Assembly: GCF_014836775.1 (NCBI RefSeq) | Contig: NZ_JACSQD010000004.1 | Coordinates: 294,748-358,747, forward strand | Reading direction: 5' to 3' | Source: Arthrobacter gallicola | GTDB lineage: Bacteria; Actinomycetota; Actinomycetes; Actinomycetales; Micrococcaceae | DNA: 64,000 nucleotides | Part shown: positions 1 to 7,998 of the stretch, piece by piece | How positions within the stretch are numbered: the first letter of the stretch is position 1 | Layout: every line of letters begins with the position of its first letter | Made by a program: the position numbers and the translations under genes | The notes under the pieces: generated by a model | The model's input: only the letters and a program-made list of their open reading frames with translations | What the model was told of the DNA's origin: nothing | The model's database searches: none

Positions 1-111
1 CAGCGCTACGGCATCATCGGCATTCTGCTGGTTCTGCTGCTGGGCCTGCTTGCCCTGCTGCCGGTGCGCGCCCCGGACCGGACGCCTCAGGCGGTGGTCC
101 CGGAGGTTTAG
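1..111 (+). CDS. C-terminal end of a membrane transporter (partial)
   Basis: Frame 1 is open from the first base and ends at a TAG at 109-111, giving 36 residues of a protein whose start lies outside the window. The piece is one hydrophobic helix (GIIGILLVLLLGLLALLPV) followed by a short polar tail. This is how many 12-helix major facilitator proteins end, and the wording resembles UMF1-type MFS transporters, but 36 residues cannot prove it. It converges on dcd, with about 50 bases between the two stops. Transporter identity is an inference; the open frame and the terminal helix are seen directly. Confidence 0.6.
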   Translation, partial: QRYGIIGILLVLLLGLLALLPVRAPDRTPQAVVPEV

Positions 112-160
112 GGGTTACCTACTCCGGGTGGCCCGCCCGGGGCATCTGGATCTGGGGCAC

Positions 161-736
161 CTAGATGCTGGTGCGGTGGAAGTTCAGGTGGCTGCGCGAC
201 GCCGTCGGACCCCGCTGTCCCTGGTAGCGGTTGCCGTAAACGCCGGTTCCGTAGGCGTATTCGGCCGGTGAGCTGAGCTTGAAGAAGCACAGCTGGCCGA
301 TCTTCGAGCCGGGCCAGAGTTTGATCGGCAGGGTGGCCATGTTCGAAAGCTCCAGGGTCACGTGCCCCGAGAAACCGGGGTCAATGAAGCCGGCGGTGGA
401 GTGGGTCAGCAGGCCCAGCCGGCCCAGGGAGGACTTGCCCTCGAGGCGGGCAGCGACGTCGTCGGGAAGGGTGACGGTTTCGTAGGTGGAGCCCAGCACA
501 AATTCGCCCGGGTGCAGGATGAAGGGTTCGTCCGGGGCTACTTCCACCAGCCGGGTGAGGTCCGGCTGGTCCAGGGAGGGGTCGATGTGCGCGTACTTGT
601 GGTTGTCGAAAAGCCGGAAATACCGGTCGATCCGCACGTCAACACTGGAAGGCTGGACCATTGCGGGGTCATAGGGATCGAGGACAATCCGCTCGTCGGC
701 AATTTCGGCTCTAATGTCGCGGTCAGATATCAGCAC
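161..736 (-). CDS. dcd: dCTP deaminase (probably bifunctional, dUMP-forming)
   Basis: 191 residues, normal length for the family. The protein deaminates dCTP in the cytoplasm; many actinobacterial members also hydrolyse the dUTP formed, feeding dUMP to thymidylate synthesis. The catalytic block [20 protein letters not shown] is intact and contains the glutamate used for deamination. The upstream segment [17 protein letters not shown] and the C-terminal [12 protein letters not shown] also match the family. The start is GTG (734-736): an in-frame TAG lies two codons upstream, so no longer protein is possible. An AGAAG sequence abuts the start, closer than usual for a ribosome site. The gene is monocistronic and converges with the membrane-protein end at 111. 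Confidence 0.96.
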   Translation of the reverse strand: MLISDRDIRAEIADERIVLDPYDPAMVQPSSVDVRIDRYFRLFDNHKYAHIDPSLDQPDLTRLVEVAPDEPFILHPGEFVLGSTYETVTLPDDVAARLEGKSSLGRLGLLTHSTAGFIDPGFSGHVTLELSNMATLPIKLWPGSKIGQLCFFKLSSPAEYAYGTGVYGNRYQGQRGPTASRSHLNFHRTSI

Positions 737-755
737 CTTCTAAAAATAGCGCATC

Positions 756-1607
756 TCATCCCTGCCGGATTTCCGTGCGGACCGCGTAAAGCTCAGGGAA
801 AAACGTCAGATCGAGGGCGCTGCGCAGGAAGCCTGCACCGGAGGATCCGCCGGTCCCGCGCTTCATCCCGATGGTCCGCTGGACGGTGAGCAGGTGCCGG
901 AAGCGCCAGAGCTGGAAGTTGTCCTCCAGATCCACCAGCTCCTCACAGGCCTCGTAAATGTCCCAGTTGGCAGCGGGCTCCTCATAGACCTCACGGAAAA
1001 CGAGCATCAGGGTTTCGTCGAAGGTGTGGGCCTGCCTCACGTCGCGGTCCAGCAGCTCCGCTCCGACGGCGTACCCCCGGCGGTGCAGGACCCGGATGAA
1101 CTCGTCGTAGACGCTGCTCTCCTCCAGCAGCGCGGCCAGCAGCTCCTGCGCCTGCGGATCAGCGGCAAAGACCTCCAGCATGGCGGCATTCTTGTTGCCC
1201 AGCAGGAACTCCACCGCCCTGTACTGATAGGACTGGAACCCGGAGGACGCACCCAGATCGCCCCGGAACTCCGCATATTCAGACGGTGTCAGCGTGGCGA
1301 GCACGGACCACTGCTCGGTCAGCGAGCGCTGGATATGTTTGATCCGGGCAATGCCCTTCATGGCTGCCCGCAGGTCATCCGCCATCAGCCGCAGCCGGAC
1401 ACCGCGCAGCTCATGCAGCACCAGTTTCAGCCAAAGCTCCGAGGTCTGGTGCTGGATGATGAACAGCATCTCGTCGTGGTGACCGCTGACCGGGTGCTGG
1501 GCGGAGAGAAGCTCCCCGAGGCCCAGATAGGATCCGTAGCTCATTTTCCTGCTGAAGTCCCGCTCAATTTCCGGCTCCAGGTTCCGGGTGTTTTTGTCTA
1601 CGCTCAT
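756..1607 (-). CDS. kynA: tryptophan 2,3-dioxygenase
   Basis: 283 residues. The heme enzyme opens the indole ring of L-tryptophan to N-formylkynurenine, the first step of the kynurenine route. Two family signatures are complete: SGHHDEMLFIIQHQTSELW near the N terminus, with the distal-pocket histidine, and WRFRHLLTVQRTIGMKRGTG near the C terminus, with the proximal heme histidine. The chosen ATG (1605-1607) has GGAG five bases upstream. The frame stays open to 2030, but that extension overlaps the opposite-strand SseB-like gene and lacks family similarity, so it is discarded. No kynureninase or formamidase of this pathway lies beside it. It diverges from the SseB-like gene across about 160 bases. 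Confidence 0.95.
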   Translation of the reverse strand: MSVDKNTRNLEPEIERDFSRKMSYGSYLGLGELLSAQHPVSGHHDEMLFIIQHQTSELWLKLVLHELRGVRLRLMADDLRAAMKGIARIKHIQRSLTEQWSVLATLTPSEYAEFRGDLGASSGFQSYQYRAVEFLLGNKNAAMLEVFAADPQAQELLAALLEESSVYDEFIRVLHRRGYAVGAELLDRDVRQAHTFDETLMLVFREVYEEPAANWDIYEACEELVDLEDNFQLWRFRHLLTVQRTIGMKRGTGGSSGAGFLRSALDLTFFPELYAVRTEIRQG

Positions 1608-1767
1608 CGCTGCTCCGTCTGCGTTAGCGGCGCCTGCCGTGGGTGTTGCCGGGACGCGGTGTCCCGGCTGCGCTGAGCCTACGGTAACTGCCGCCCGTGC
1701 TTCTGCGCCCCGGCGCGGCTGTGGAAGACTGGCCGTAAATACACCCCCACCCTCCCAAGGAGTTTCC

Positions 1768-2277
1768 ATGGAGAACGAACCCGGCAGCACCCCGGCATCA
1801 GATGAGACCGAAGGCAGCCCGGCGGGCTCCCCCGCACCGGCGACCGCACTGGAAGAGGCCATCGAAGCGGGCCAGGCCGGCGAGATCAGCAACCAGGACG
1901 TGATCGCGGCGATCTGGAATGCGGATCTCCTGAGCGTCGGCCGGCTGACCGTGGAGGACGATCCAGCCAGTTTCCAGGCCCTGGTTCTGAAGTCCCCCGA
2001 AGGCGCAGCCCCGGTTGCCGCAACCTTCACAGACGCTCAGCGGATTCCGCAGCGCATCCGGGACACCGCGCCGATCATGGTGAAGGCGTCCGGCGAAGCC
2101 ACCCTGCGCAGCATCGCACCCGGCTATGGGCTGGCGATTAACCCCGGTAATTCGCTGGGCCTTGAACTGGGACCGGAAGGCGTGGCCGCCGTCGTCGCCG
2201 CTTTCGACGGTGCCGCAGGAAACGCCGCAGGCACGGCGCCGCAGGCAAACGCAGCGCCGGAAGCCGGGGCCGAATAG
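1768..2277 (+). CDS. SseB-family protein
   Basis: 169 residues. After a low-complexity Ser/Pro/Ala/Glu N terminus (about 30 residues), the section ALEEAIEAGQAGEISNQDV and the following strands match the SseB N-terminal domain, a cytoplasmic fold of uncertain function. A Gly/Ala-rich tail follows from about residue 135. The ATG at 1768 has AAGGAG at 1757-1762 with a five-base spacer, which decides the start. It is transcribed with, and about 145 bases ahead of, the M4 protease; co-regulation is possible but not shown. The domain call rests on sequence resemblance and I would not assign a function. Confidence 0.7.
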   Translation: MENEPGSTPASDETEGSPAGSPAPATALEEAIEAGQAGEISNQDVIAAIWNADLLSVGRLTVEDDPASFQALVLKSPEGAAPVAATFTDAQRIPQRIRDTAPIMVKASGEATLRSIAPGYGLAINPGNSLGLELGPEGVAAVVAAFDGAAGNAAGTAPQANAAPEAGAE

Positions 2278-2422
2278 CGGCAGTCCGCAGGCAGCACCGG
2301 CCCGGTTGGCGGTATTTTGGTTGCCTTATGGCCAACAGGGGCCGGTTTTGCCGCGTCCGGCCTTGCAGTGGGGGTGGCGGCGTCTACTCTGGGGAACCTC
2401 ACTACAGATGGAGGGCTGTACC

Positions 2423-3487
2423 GTGACCTGCTCAGCGAAATCCCCGAAATCCTGCTCCATTGTCCCGCCCTATCTGCTGGCGCGGATCGCGGAGAACCCC
2501 GACCGCCTCGCCGCTGCTGCGGATGCCGCCCGGCGGACCCTGCTGGAACAGCGGGCCGTGGAGGAAAACCGCAAAGAGCGCCGGACTGCTCCGGCGCCCG
2601 GACCGGGAACCGCGCTCACCCCGAAACTCCGCCGCACCGTCTTCGATGCCGGGCAGAAGCAGGAACTGCCCGGCGTCCCGGTCCGGACCGAAGGAGCCCC
2701 GCCCACGTCCGATCCGGCCGTGGACGAGGCTTACGACGGACTGGGCGCAACCTACGCCCTGTTCAGCGACGCCTACGGCCGGTCCTCAGTCGACGGCGCC
2801 GGACGTCCGCTCCACGCCACCGTCCACTACGGCCGCGACTATGACAACGCATTCTGGGACGGCAACCAGATGGTCCTGGGCGACGGCGACGGCGAGGTCT
2901 TCCAGCGCTTCAGCAAGTCCCTGACCGTCATTGGGCACGAGCTGACCCACGGCGTCATCCAGTACACCGCCCGGCTGGTCTACCAGGACCAGGCCGGAGC
3001 GCTGAACGAATCCATTTCCGATGTTTTCGGTGCACTGGTGGAGCAGAAATTGCTCGGCCAGTCGGTCAGCGAAGCCTCCTGGCTCATCGGTGAGGGCCTG
3101 TTCACGGCGGAGGTCAACGGGCGGGGCCTGCGTTCCATGTCAGCTCCCGGCACGGCTTACGACGACGATGTGCTGGGCAAGGATCCGCAGCCTGCAGACA
3201 TGTCGGACTATGTGCAGACCAGTGCCGACAACGGCGGCGTCCACCTCAACTCCGGGATCCCCAACCGGGCCTTCTACCTGGCCGCTTCCCGGCTTGGCGG
3301 CTACGCCTGGGAACGCGCCGGGCAGATCTGGTACGACACCATTACCGAACCAAACTTCCCCGCGGACTGCACCTTCAGCGTCTTCGCTGCAGCGACCGTC
3401 ACCTCCGCGGAAAAACGCTACGGTGCCTCTGGCGCAGAAAGTTCTGCTGTGCAGGCAGCGTGGAAAGAGGTTAACGTCATGGTATGA
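2423..3487 (+). CDS. protealysin-like M4 (thermolysin family) metalloprotease
   Basis: 354 residues. The zinc site is complete: HELTH at residues 172-176, the third ligand Glu196 in NESISD exactly 20 residues after the second histidine as in thermolysin, and a VHLNSGIPN block with the transition-state histidine at about 274. There is no signal peptide. Instead the N terminus carries IVPPYLLARIAEN (about 13-25), matching the short PPL-type propeptide of protealysin-like enzymes, which sets them apart from classical secreted M4 proteases with long FTP/PepSY propeptides. GTG 2423 is preferred because GGAGG (2410-2414) lies eight bases before it; ATG 2408 is in frame but has no good ribosome site. 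The stop overlaps the start of the inhibitor gene. Export, if any, must be non-Sec. Confidence 0.9.
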   Translation: MTCSAKSPKSCSIVPPYLLARIAENPDRLAAAADAARRTLLEQRAVEENRKERRTAPAPGPGTALTPKLRRTVFDAGQKQELPGVPVRTEGAPPTSDPAVDEAYDGLGATYALFSDAYGRSSVDGAGRPLHATVHYGRDYDNAFWDGNQMVLGDGDGEVFQRFSKSLTVIGHELTHGVIQYTARLVYQDQAGALNESISDVFGALVEQKLLGQSVSEASWLIGEGLFTAEVNGRGLRSMSAPGTAYDDDVLGKDPQPADMSDYVQTSADNGGVHLNSGIPNRAFYLAASRLGGYAWERAGQIWYDTITEPNFPADCTFSVFAAATVTSAEKRYGASGAESSAVQAAWKEVNVMV

Positions 3488-3759
3488 GACTGGTTGTGGT
3501 GCGCAGCGGCGGAGTCGCAGGTATGAGGCGCACGTGGAGCAGTGAGGTGAGTTCCCAGGAGGCCGAGGAACGCTGGCTGCCCCTGCTTCAGGACCCGCCG
3601 TCCACCGAGGCCGCTGCCGGCATGCCCGACCGCTTTACCTATGAAATCAGCGTCGGAAAGGCAGCGGTCACCATCCCGGAGGAATCCCTGCAGGGACGCT
3701 GGCGGGAGTTAGTGGACCGCGCCCGCAAGGGCAATGGAGAAGCCCGGTCAGCGGATTAG
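3484..3759 (+). CDS. emfourin-like inhibitor of the adjacent M4 protease
   Basis: 91 residues. The N terminus MRLVVVRSGGVAGMRRTW matches emfourin, the small protein inhibitor of protealysin described in Serratia, in which the first strand and its Ser-Gly-Gly turn are conserved. The ATG overlaps the protease TGA in an ATGA arrangement, so the two are translationally coupled; this protease-then-inhibitor order is the known arrangement of protealysin operons. The middle (YEISVGKAAVTIPEESL) and the C-terminal helix also fit. Inhibition of the neighbour is inferred from family and gene order. The encoded protein has no signal peptide, consistent with holding the protease in check inside the cell. 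Confidence 0.85.
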   Translation: MRLVVVRSGGVAGMRRTWSSEVSSQEAEERWLPLLQDPPSTEAAAGMPDRFTYEISVGKAAVTIPEESLQGRWRELVDRARKGNGEARSAD

Positions 3760-3802
3760 GAAACAGCCTGAGGCGCTGCGTTAGTGTCACGGGTGCGCCA
3801 CA

Positions 3803-3831
3803 TTGTGCTGGTGGTGCTGAAGGCATGTAAA
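3803..3831 (+). promoter_or_regulatory. candidate promoter of tRNA-Gly
   Basis: TTGTGC (3803-3808) and TGTAAA (3826-3831) are separated by 17 bases and lie about 30 bases before the mature tRNA 5' end. Both boxes are imperfect matches to the housekeeping sigma consensus; the assignment rests on spacing and position. Confidence 0.45.
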
Positions 3832-3863
3832 GTGGTTTTCTGTTCCGGTGCTTCGCCGGACAT

Positions 3864-3937
3864 GCGGGCGTAGCTCAATGGTAGAGCGCTAGCTTCCCAA
3901 GCTCGATACGCGGGTTCGATTCCCGTCGCCCGCTCCA
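3864..3937 (+). tRNA. tRNA-Gly (anticodon CCC)
   Basis: A full cloverleaf can be folded. The acceptor GCGGGCG (3864-3870) pairs perfectly with CGCCCGC (3927-3933). The D arm is GCTC...GAGC, the anticodon loop TTCCCAA gives anticodon CCC, and the T arm contains GGTTCGATTC. The CCA end is encoded (3935-3937). The anticodon stem has one non-canonical pair (T opposite C). It reads GGG glycine codons, useful in a high-GC genome. I found no integrated element or att-like duplication beside it. Confidence 0.95.
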
Positions 3938-4060
3938 ATTCCCTTCATCCGGCTCAGCGGATATTTGCAGCCTGATTCAGGCGCACCTCCAGCGGCATCA
4001 AGTCCTGAACCGTTTTGAGGCACTCTGCAGACCGTCATTCAGGCGTACACTTGAACAGCC

Positions 4061-4480
4061 ATGAACCGCAAAATGTTTAAGTCCAAGATCCATCGTGCCA
4101 CCGTCACCCATTCGAACCTCCACTACGTAGGTTCTGTGACCGTGGACCTGGATCTCCTCGATGCAGCAGACATCCTGCCTGGTGAACTCGTCTCCATTGT
4201 CGATGTGAACAACGGCTCCCGTCTGGAGACCTACACCATCGCGGGAGAACGCGGGAGCGGCGTGATCGGCATCAATGGCGCTGCGGCTCATCTGGTGAAC
4301 ATCGGCGACACCGTCATCCTGATCACCTACGCGGACATGAGCACCGAAGAAGCACGGACCTTTGTCCCCACAGTGGTGCACGTTGATGCCCAGAACCGCA
4401 TCCTCTCCCTGGGCACCGATCCGGCCGAGGCACTTACGCCCGGCACCGAGCGCCCGCCGCTGGCTGTCCCCGGGCACTAA
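4061..4480 (+). CDS. panD: aspartate 1-decarboxylase proenzyme
   Basis: 139 residues. The enzyme decarboxylates L-aspartate to beta-alanine for pantothenate and coenzyme A. The self-cleavage site YVGSVTVD is present with Gly24-Ser25; cleavage turns Ser25 into the pyruvoyl cofactor. The ADILPGEL and [20 protein letters not shown] blocks around the active site are intact, and the C-terminal tail after about residue 115 is variable as in other members. It stands alone here; panB and panC are not in the window. Confidence 0.95.
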   Translation: MNRKMFKSKIHRATVTHSNLHYVGSVTVDLDLLDAADILPGELVSIVDVNNGSRLETYTIAGERGSGVIGINGAAAHLVNIGDTVILITYADMSTEEARTFVPTVVHVDAQNRILSLGTDPAEALTPGTERPPLAVPGH

Positions 4481-4761
4481 CAACTCCGTCTCATCCGGCG
4501 GCTGGGTTCGTCCCTTCTGGTAGCGAGCGTGGGCGAGCTGGTTCCGTCCCCCCTCGATGCGCAGGTATGGCGACCTCCATGGCGCCGAACCCGCCATCTC
4601 TGCACACCCGGCACAGCGTAGCCGCACATCCACCCCCTGCAGCCTCCCCGAAACCCCCGGACGGACTCCCTGCCGAAGGGCCGCTGACCGCTGCGACCTG
4701 AGGTAACACGTGTTTCCCATGTGAACTGTGGCGCAATACGGCCGGAGGGCATAGGGTCAAT

Positions 4762-4791
4762 CGAAAGGTTGCTGAGGATGGCTTCCTTTCG
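4762..4791. promoter_or_regulatory. inverted repeat upstream of the sugar importer operon
   Basis: CGAAAGG (4762-4768) and CCTTTCG (4785-4791) form a seven-base inverted repeat about 50 bases before the binding-protein start. It lies in an otherwise empty 359-base gap (4481-4839). It could be an operator for a sugar-responsive repressor or a leader hairpin. No regulator gene adjoins the operon. I see no clear promoter or small gene in the rest of the gap. Confidence 0.3.
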
Positions 4792-4839
4792 CGGAAAATC
4801 ACTCAGTCCGTGCCTACGACGAGGTGGAGGCATACACCA

Positions 4840-6162
4840 ATGCCAAAAGACGCTAGACATCACGGCAGACCCTGGATGAGGAAGTCTGCGGCCGCGGGGT
4901 TCGCCCTCGCCGTCGGTGCCACACTGCTGGCCGGCTGCAGCTCGGATGCAGGCTCTGCACCAACCCTGACCTGGTATATCAATCCCGACGACGGCGGCCA
5001 GGCCGAACTCGCAAAGCGCTGCACGGAAGAGTCTGGCGGCGCTTACACCATCGAGACGTCCCTGCTTCCGAACGACGCCGCGTCGCAGCGCGAACAGCTG
5101 GCCCGCCGCCTGGCGGCCGGGGATACGACCATGGACATCATGAGCCTGGATCCGCCCAACGTTCCGGAATATGCAGAGCCCGGCTATCTGGCACCGATCC
5201 CTGACGATGTCCGTGAACGCACGACCCAGAACGTGGTTGAAGGCGCCCTGACAGGCGCCACCTGGAAGGGCGAGGTAGTGGCCGTTCCCTTCTGGGCTAA
5301 CACGCAGATCCTCTGGTACCGCAAATCAGTGGCGGAAGCTGCCGGGCTGGACATGACCCAGCCCGTGACCTGGGACCAGCTCATCAATGCCGTCCGGGAA
5401 CAGGACAAATTCCTCAGTGTGCAGGGTGCCCGGGCCGAGTCGATGACCGTCTGGGTGAACGCCCTGATCGAATCCGCCGGCGGACAGATCGTAGAGAATC
5501 CCGACGCTCCAGCGGACGAAATCGAACTGGGCATCGATTCCGAGGCTGGCACGAAAGCCGCCGAAATCGTTTCCACCATCGGCAAGGACGGATTGGGCGG
5601 GCCCGGCCTGCCCACGCAGACGGAAAACTTCTCCATGATCCAGTTCCAAGGGGACAAGGGCGCATTCATGGTGAACTACCCCTTCGTCTGGCCGGCCACC
5701 AACGCCGCCGTCCAGGAAGGCACCCTGCCGCAGTCCCTCGTGGACGACATTGGCTGGGCGCTCTACCCCCAGGTCAACGAGGGTGAGGACACCGCTCCCC
5801 CGCTGGGCGGAATCGACCTGGCCGTCGGCGCCAAGAGCAAGCATCCGGACCTCGCCTACGATGCCATCGAGTGTATTGTCAGCCCGGAAAACCAGGCCTA
5901 CTACTTCCAGACCAACGGCAACCCGCCGTCCAACACCGAGGCGTACAACGATCCCACGGCATTGGAGACATTCCCGATGGCCGGAACCATCCAGGAATCA
6001 CTCCAGCTGGCCAAGCCCCGCCCCCAGACGCCGTACTACAACGAGATCTCGACCGGCATCCAGCAGACCTGGACACCGCCGTCGGACGTCAATCCTGACA
6101 CCACGCCCGCCACTAGCCAGGAGTTCATACTCGCGGTCCTGAAGGGAGAGAGGCTGTTATGA
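4840..6162 (+). CDS. ABC sugar-binding lipoprotein, LpqY-like (trehalose-type importer)
   Basis: 440 residues. The N terminus has a basic region (MRK), a hydrophobic stretch and the lipobox LLAGC with Cys33, so the protein is an exported lipoprotein. The body follows the family 1 solute-binding pattern and resembles mycobacterial LpqY along its length, for example REQLARRLAAGDTTMDIMSLD, NTQILWYRKSVAEAAG and a GGIDLAVGAKSKHPD segment. LpqY binds trehalose; that substrate is inferred here. ATG 4840 is chosen because GTGGAGG (4824-4830) precedes it by nine bases; a GTG at 4810 is also in frame. The stop overlaps the first permease (ATGA). It is the first gene of a four-gene operon. Confidence 0.85.
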   Translation: MPKDARHHGRPWMRKSAAAGFALAVGATLLAGCSSDAGSAPTLTWYINPDDGGQAELAKRCTEESGGAYTIETSLLPNDAASQREQLARRLAAGDTTMDIMSLDPPNVPEYAEPGYLAPIPDDVRERTTQNVVEGALTGATWKGEVVAVPFWANTQILWYRKSVAEAAGLDMTQPVTWDQLINAVREQDKFLSVQGARAESMTVWVNALIESAGGQIVENPDAPADEIELGIDSEAGTKAAEIVSTIGKDGLGGPGLPTQTENFSMIQFQGDKGAFMVNYPFVWPATNAAVQEGTLPQSLVDDIGWALYPQVNEGEDTAPPLGGIDLAVGAKSKHPDLAYDAIECIVSPENQAYYFQTNGNPPSNTEAYNDPTALETFPMAGTIQESLQLAKPRPQTPYYNEISTGIQQTWTPPSDVNPDTTPATSQEFILAVLKGERLL

Positions 6163-7124
6163 GTACGTCCGTCGAGACCCGTGCCGCCGCCGAGGGCGAC
6201 AGCCCAAAACCGCGCCGGCAAAAACTCAGTGACCGCGCACGCAGTGAACGCCGGCTGGGATTCTGGCTGGCCGGACCCGCCTTTGTGATCATGCTGGCCG
6301 TCACGGCCTATCCGATTCTTCTGGCCTTCTACGATTCGCTGTTCAAGTACCGCCTCACCGCACCGGACGACCGGACCTTCGTATTCCTGGGCAACTACAT
6401 CACGGTCCTGACCGACTCGGTCTGGTGGCGGGACCTCGGCGTTACCCTGCTCATCACCGTGGTCACGGTCGTGATCGAACTGGTCCTCGGTTTCCTTCTC
6501 GCCATGGTCATGAACAGTGCGCTCAAGTCCATCCGCGGCTGGCTCCGTACCGCCATCCTGGTCCCCTACGGCATCATTACGGTGGTCTCGGCCTTCGCCT
6601 GGTTCTACGCGTTCGACATCAACTCCGGCTATGTGAACCACTGGTTCGACTGGGTGCCGGGCATCAGCCCGGATTTGAACTGGTTCGCTGACTTCGGCAC
6701 CGCGATCTCCGTGATCATGGCATCGGAAATCTGGAAAACCACTCCGTTCATCTCCCTGCTGCTGCTCGCGGGCCTGGCCCAGGTGCCCGGCGAGCTGACC
6801 GAAGCCGCAGAGGTCGACGGCGCCACCTGGTGGCAGCGCTTCTCCCGCGTGATTGTGCCGAACATGAAAGCCGCGATCATGGTGGCGGTGCTCTTCCGGG
6901 CACTGGATGCCTTCCGCATCTTTGACAACGTGTACATCATGACCAAGGGTGCCTACGGCACGGAGACGCTGTCCCTGCTGGCATACCGCACATCCATTAC
7001 CCGGTTGGAGATTGGCATGGGGTCCGCCATCTCCGTCCTGCTGTTCCTGTGCGTGATCATCATCTGTTTCATCGCGATCAAACTCTTCAAAGTGGACCTG
7101 ACCGGCGCACGAGGGGGCAAATAA
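6159..7124 (+). CDS. ABC sugar transporter permease, SugA/MalF-like
   Basis: 321 residues with about six membrane helices. The cytoplasmic N-terminal tail (about 40 residues) is charged and includes RRQKLSDRARSERR. The EAA loop that docks the ATPase reads EAAEVDGATWWQRFSRVIVP, a near-consensus match for binding-protein-dependent permeases. It starts by ATGA overlap with the binding protein and is followed without a gap by the second permease, so the three are cotranscribed. It corresponds by order and similarity to SugA of the LpqY-SugABC trehalose system. Confidence 0.87.
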   Translation: MSTSVETRAAAEGDSPKPRRQKLSDRARSERRLGFWLAGPAFVIMLAVTAYPILLAFYDSLFKYRLTAPDDRTFVFLGNYITVLTDSVWWRDLGVTLLITVVTVVIELVLGFLLAMVMNSALKSIRGWLRTAILVPYGIITVVSAFAWFYAFDINSGYVNHWFDWVPGISPDLNWFADFGTAISVIMASEIWKTTPFISLLLLAGLAQVPGELTEAAEVDGATWWQRFSRVIVPNMKAAIMVAVLFRALDAFRIFDNVYIMTKGAYGTETLSLLAYRTSITRLEIGMGSAISVLLFLCVIIICFIAIKLFKVDLTGARGGK

Positions 7125-7967
7125 ATGAAGTCGTCACCGATCCGCAGACGCCTTACCTGGACGATCATTTCCATTCTGGTGATCGTCTACGCCCTGTTTC
7201 CGGTCGCTTCCATTTTCGCGACGTCCTTCAAGCTCCCCAGCGACCTCACCTCGGGCACCTTCCTGCCGAGCACCTGGTCCACCGTCAACTACGAAGAGAT
7301 CCTGGTCGGCGACGCCCAGGAGCTCTTCCTCTCGGCGCTGAGGAACTCGATCGGCATCTCGCTGATCGCTACGGTGATAGCCGTTGTACTGGCCACGCTG
7401 TGCGCCTACGCGATAGCCCGGCTGGACTTTCCGGGCAAGCGGCTGGTGCTGACCACGGCATTGGGCGTCTCGATCTTCCCGGTCATCTCCATCGTGACCC
7501 CGTTGTTCAACCTCTGGCGGAACATCGGTCTCTACGACACCTGGCTCGGGCTGATCATTCCGTACCTGTCCCTGACCCTGCCGATCTCCATCTGGACCCT
7601 GGCCGCGTTCTTCCGGCAGATTCCCTGGGAACTGGAGCAGGCCGCCCAGGTGGACGGGGCCACCACATGGCAGGCCTTCCGGAAGGCGATCGTTCCGCTC
7701 GCCGCACCCGGAGTCTTCACCACCGCGATCATTGCTTTCTTCATCGCCTGGAATGACTTCGTATACGGCATCTCACTGACCTCAACCTCGGCGGCACGGC
7801 CGGTTCCGGCGGCACTGGCCTTCTTCACCGGTGCGTCACAGTTTGAGCAGCCTACGGGAGCAATTTCCGCAGCTGCGATTATTGTGACCATCCCGGTCGT
7901 TGTACTGGTGCTGCTGTTCCAGCGGCAGATTGTTTCCGGACTAACCCAGGGCGCCGTCAAGGGCTAG
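7125..7967 (+). CDS. ABC sugar transporter permease, SugB/MalG-like
   Basis: 280 residues, six predicted membrane helices, the first at about residues 10-30 (ISILVIVYALFPVASIFATS). The EAA loop reads QAAQVDGATTWQAFRKAIVP. The ATG follows the TAA of the first permease directly. Together the two permeases form the channel of the importer. The end is 31 bases before the ATPase gene, within the same operon. Confidence 0.87.
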   Translation: MKSSPIRRRLTWTIISILVIVYALFPVASIFATSFKLPSDLTSGTFLPSTWSTVNYEEILVGDAQELFLSALRNSIGISLIATVIAVVLATLCAYAIARLDFPGKRLVLTTALGVSIFPVISIVTPLFNLWRNIGLYDTWLGLIIPYLSLTLPISIWTLAAFFRQIPWELEQAAQVDGATTWQAFRKAIVPLAAPGVFTTAIIAFFIAWNDFVYGISLTSTSAARPVPAALAFFTGASQFEQPTGAISAAAIIVTIPVVVLVLLFQRQIVSGLTQGAVKG

Positions 7968-7998
7968 CCCCCGGACGCACGGTAAAAGAAAAGGAGCC

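Noticed and set aside
1608..2030. N-terminal extension of tryptophan dioxygenase
   Set aside because: It overlaps the opposite SseB-like gene, has no family similarity, and the ATG at 1607 has a good ribosome site.
3864..3937. tRNA-Gly as integration site of a mobile element
   Set aside because: No integrase, no duplicated tRNA 3' end, and flanking genes are ordinary chromosomal genes.
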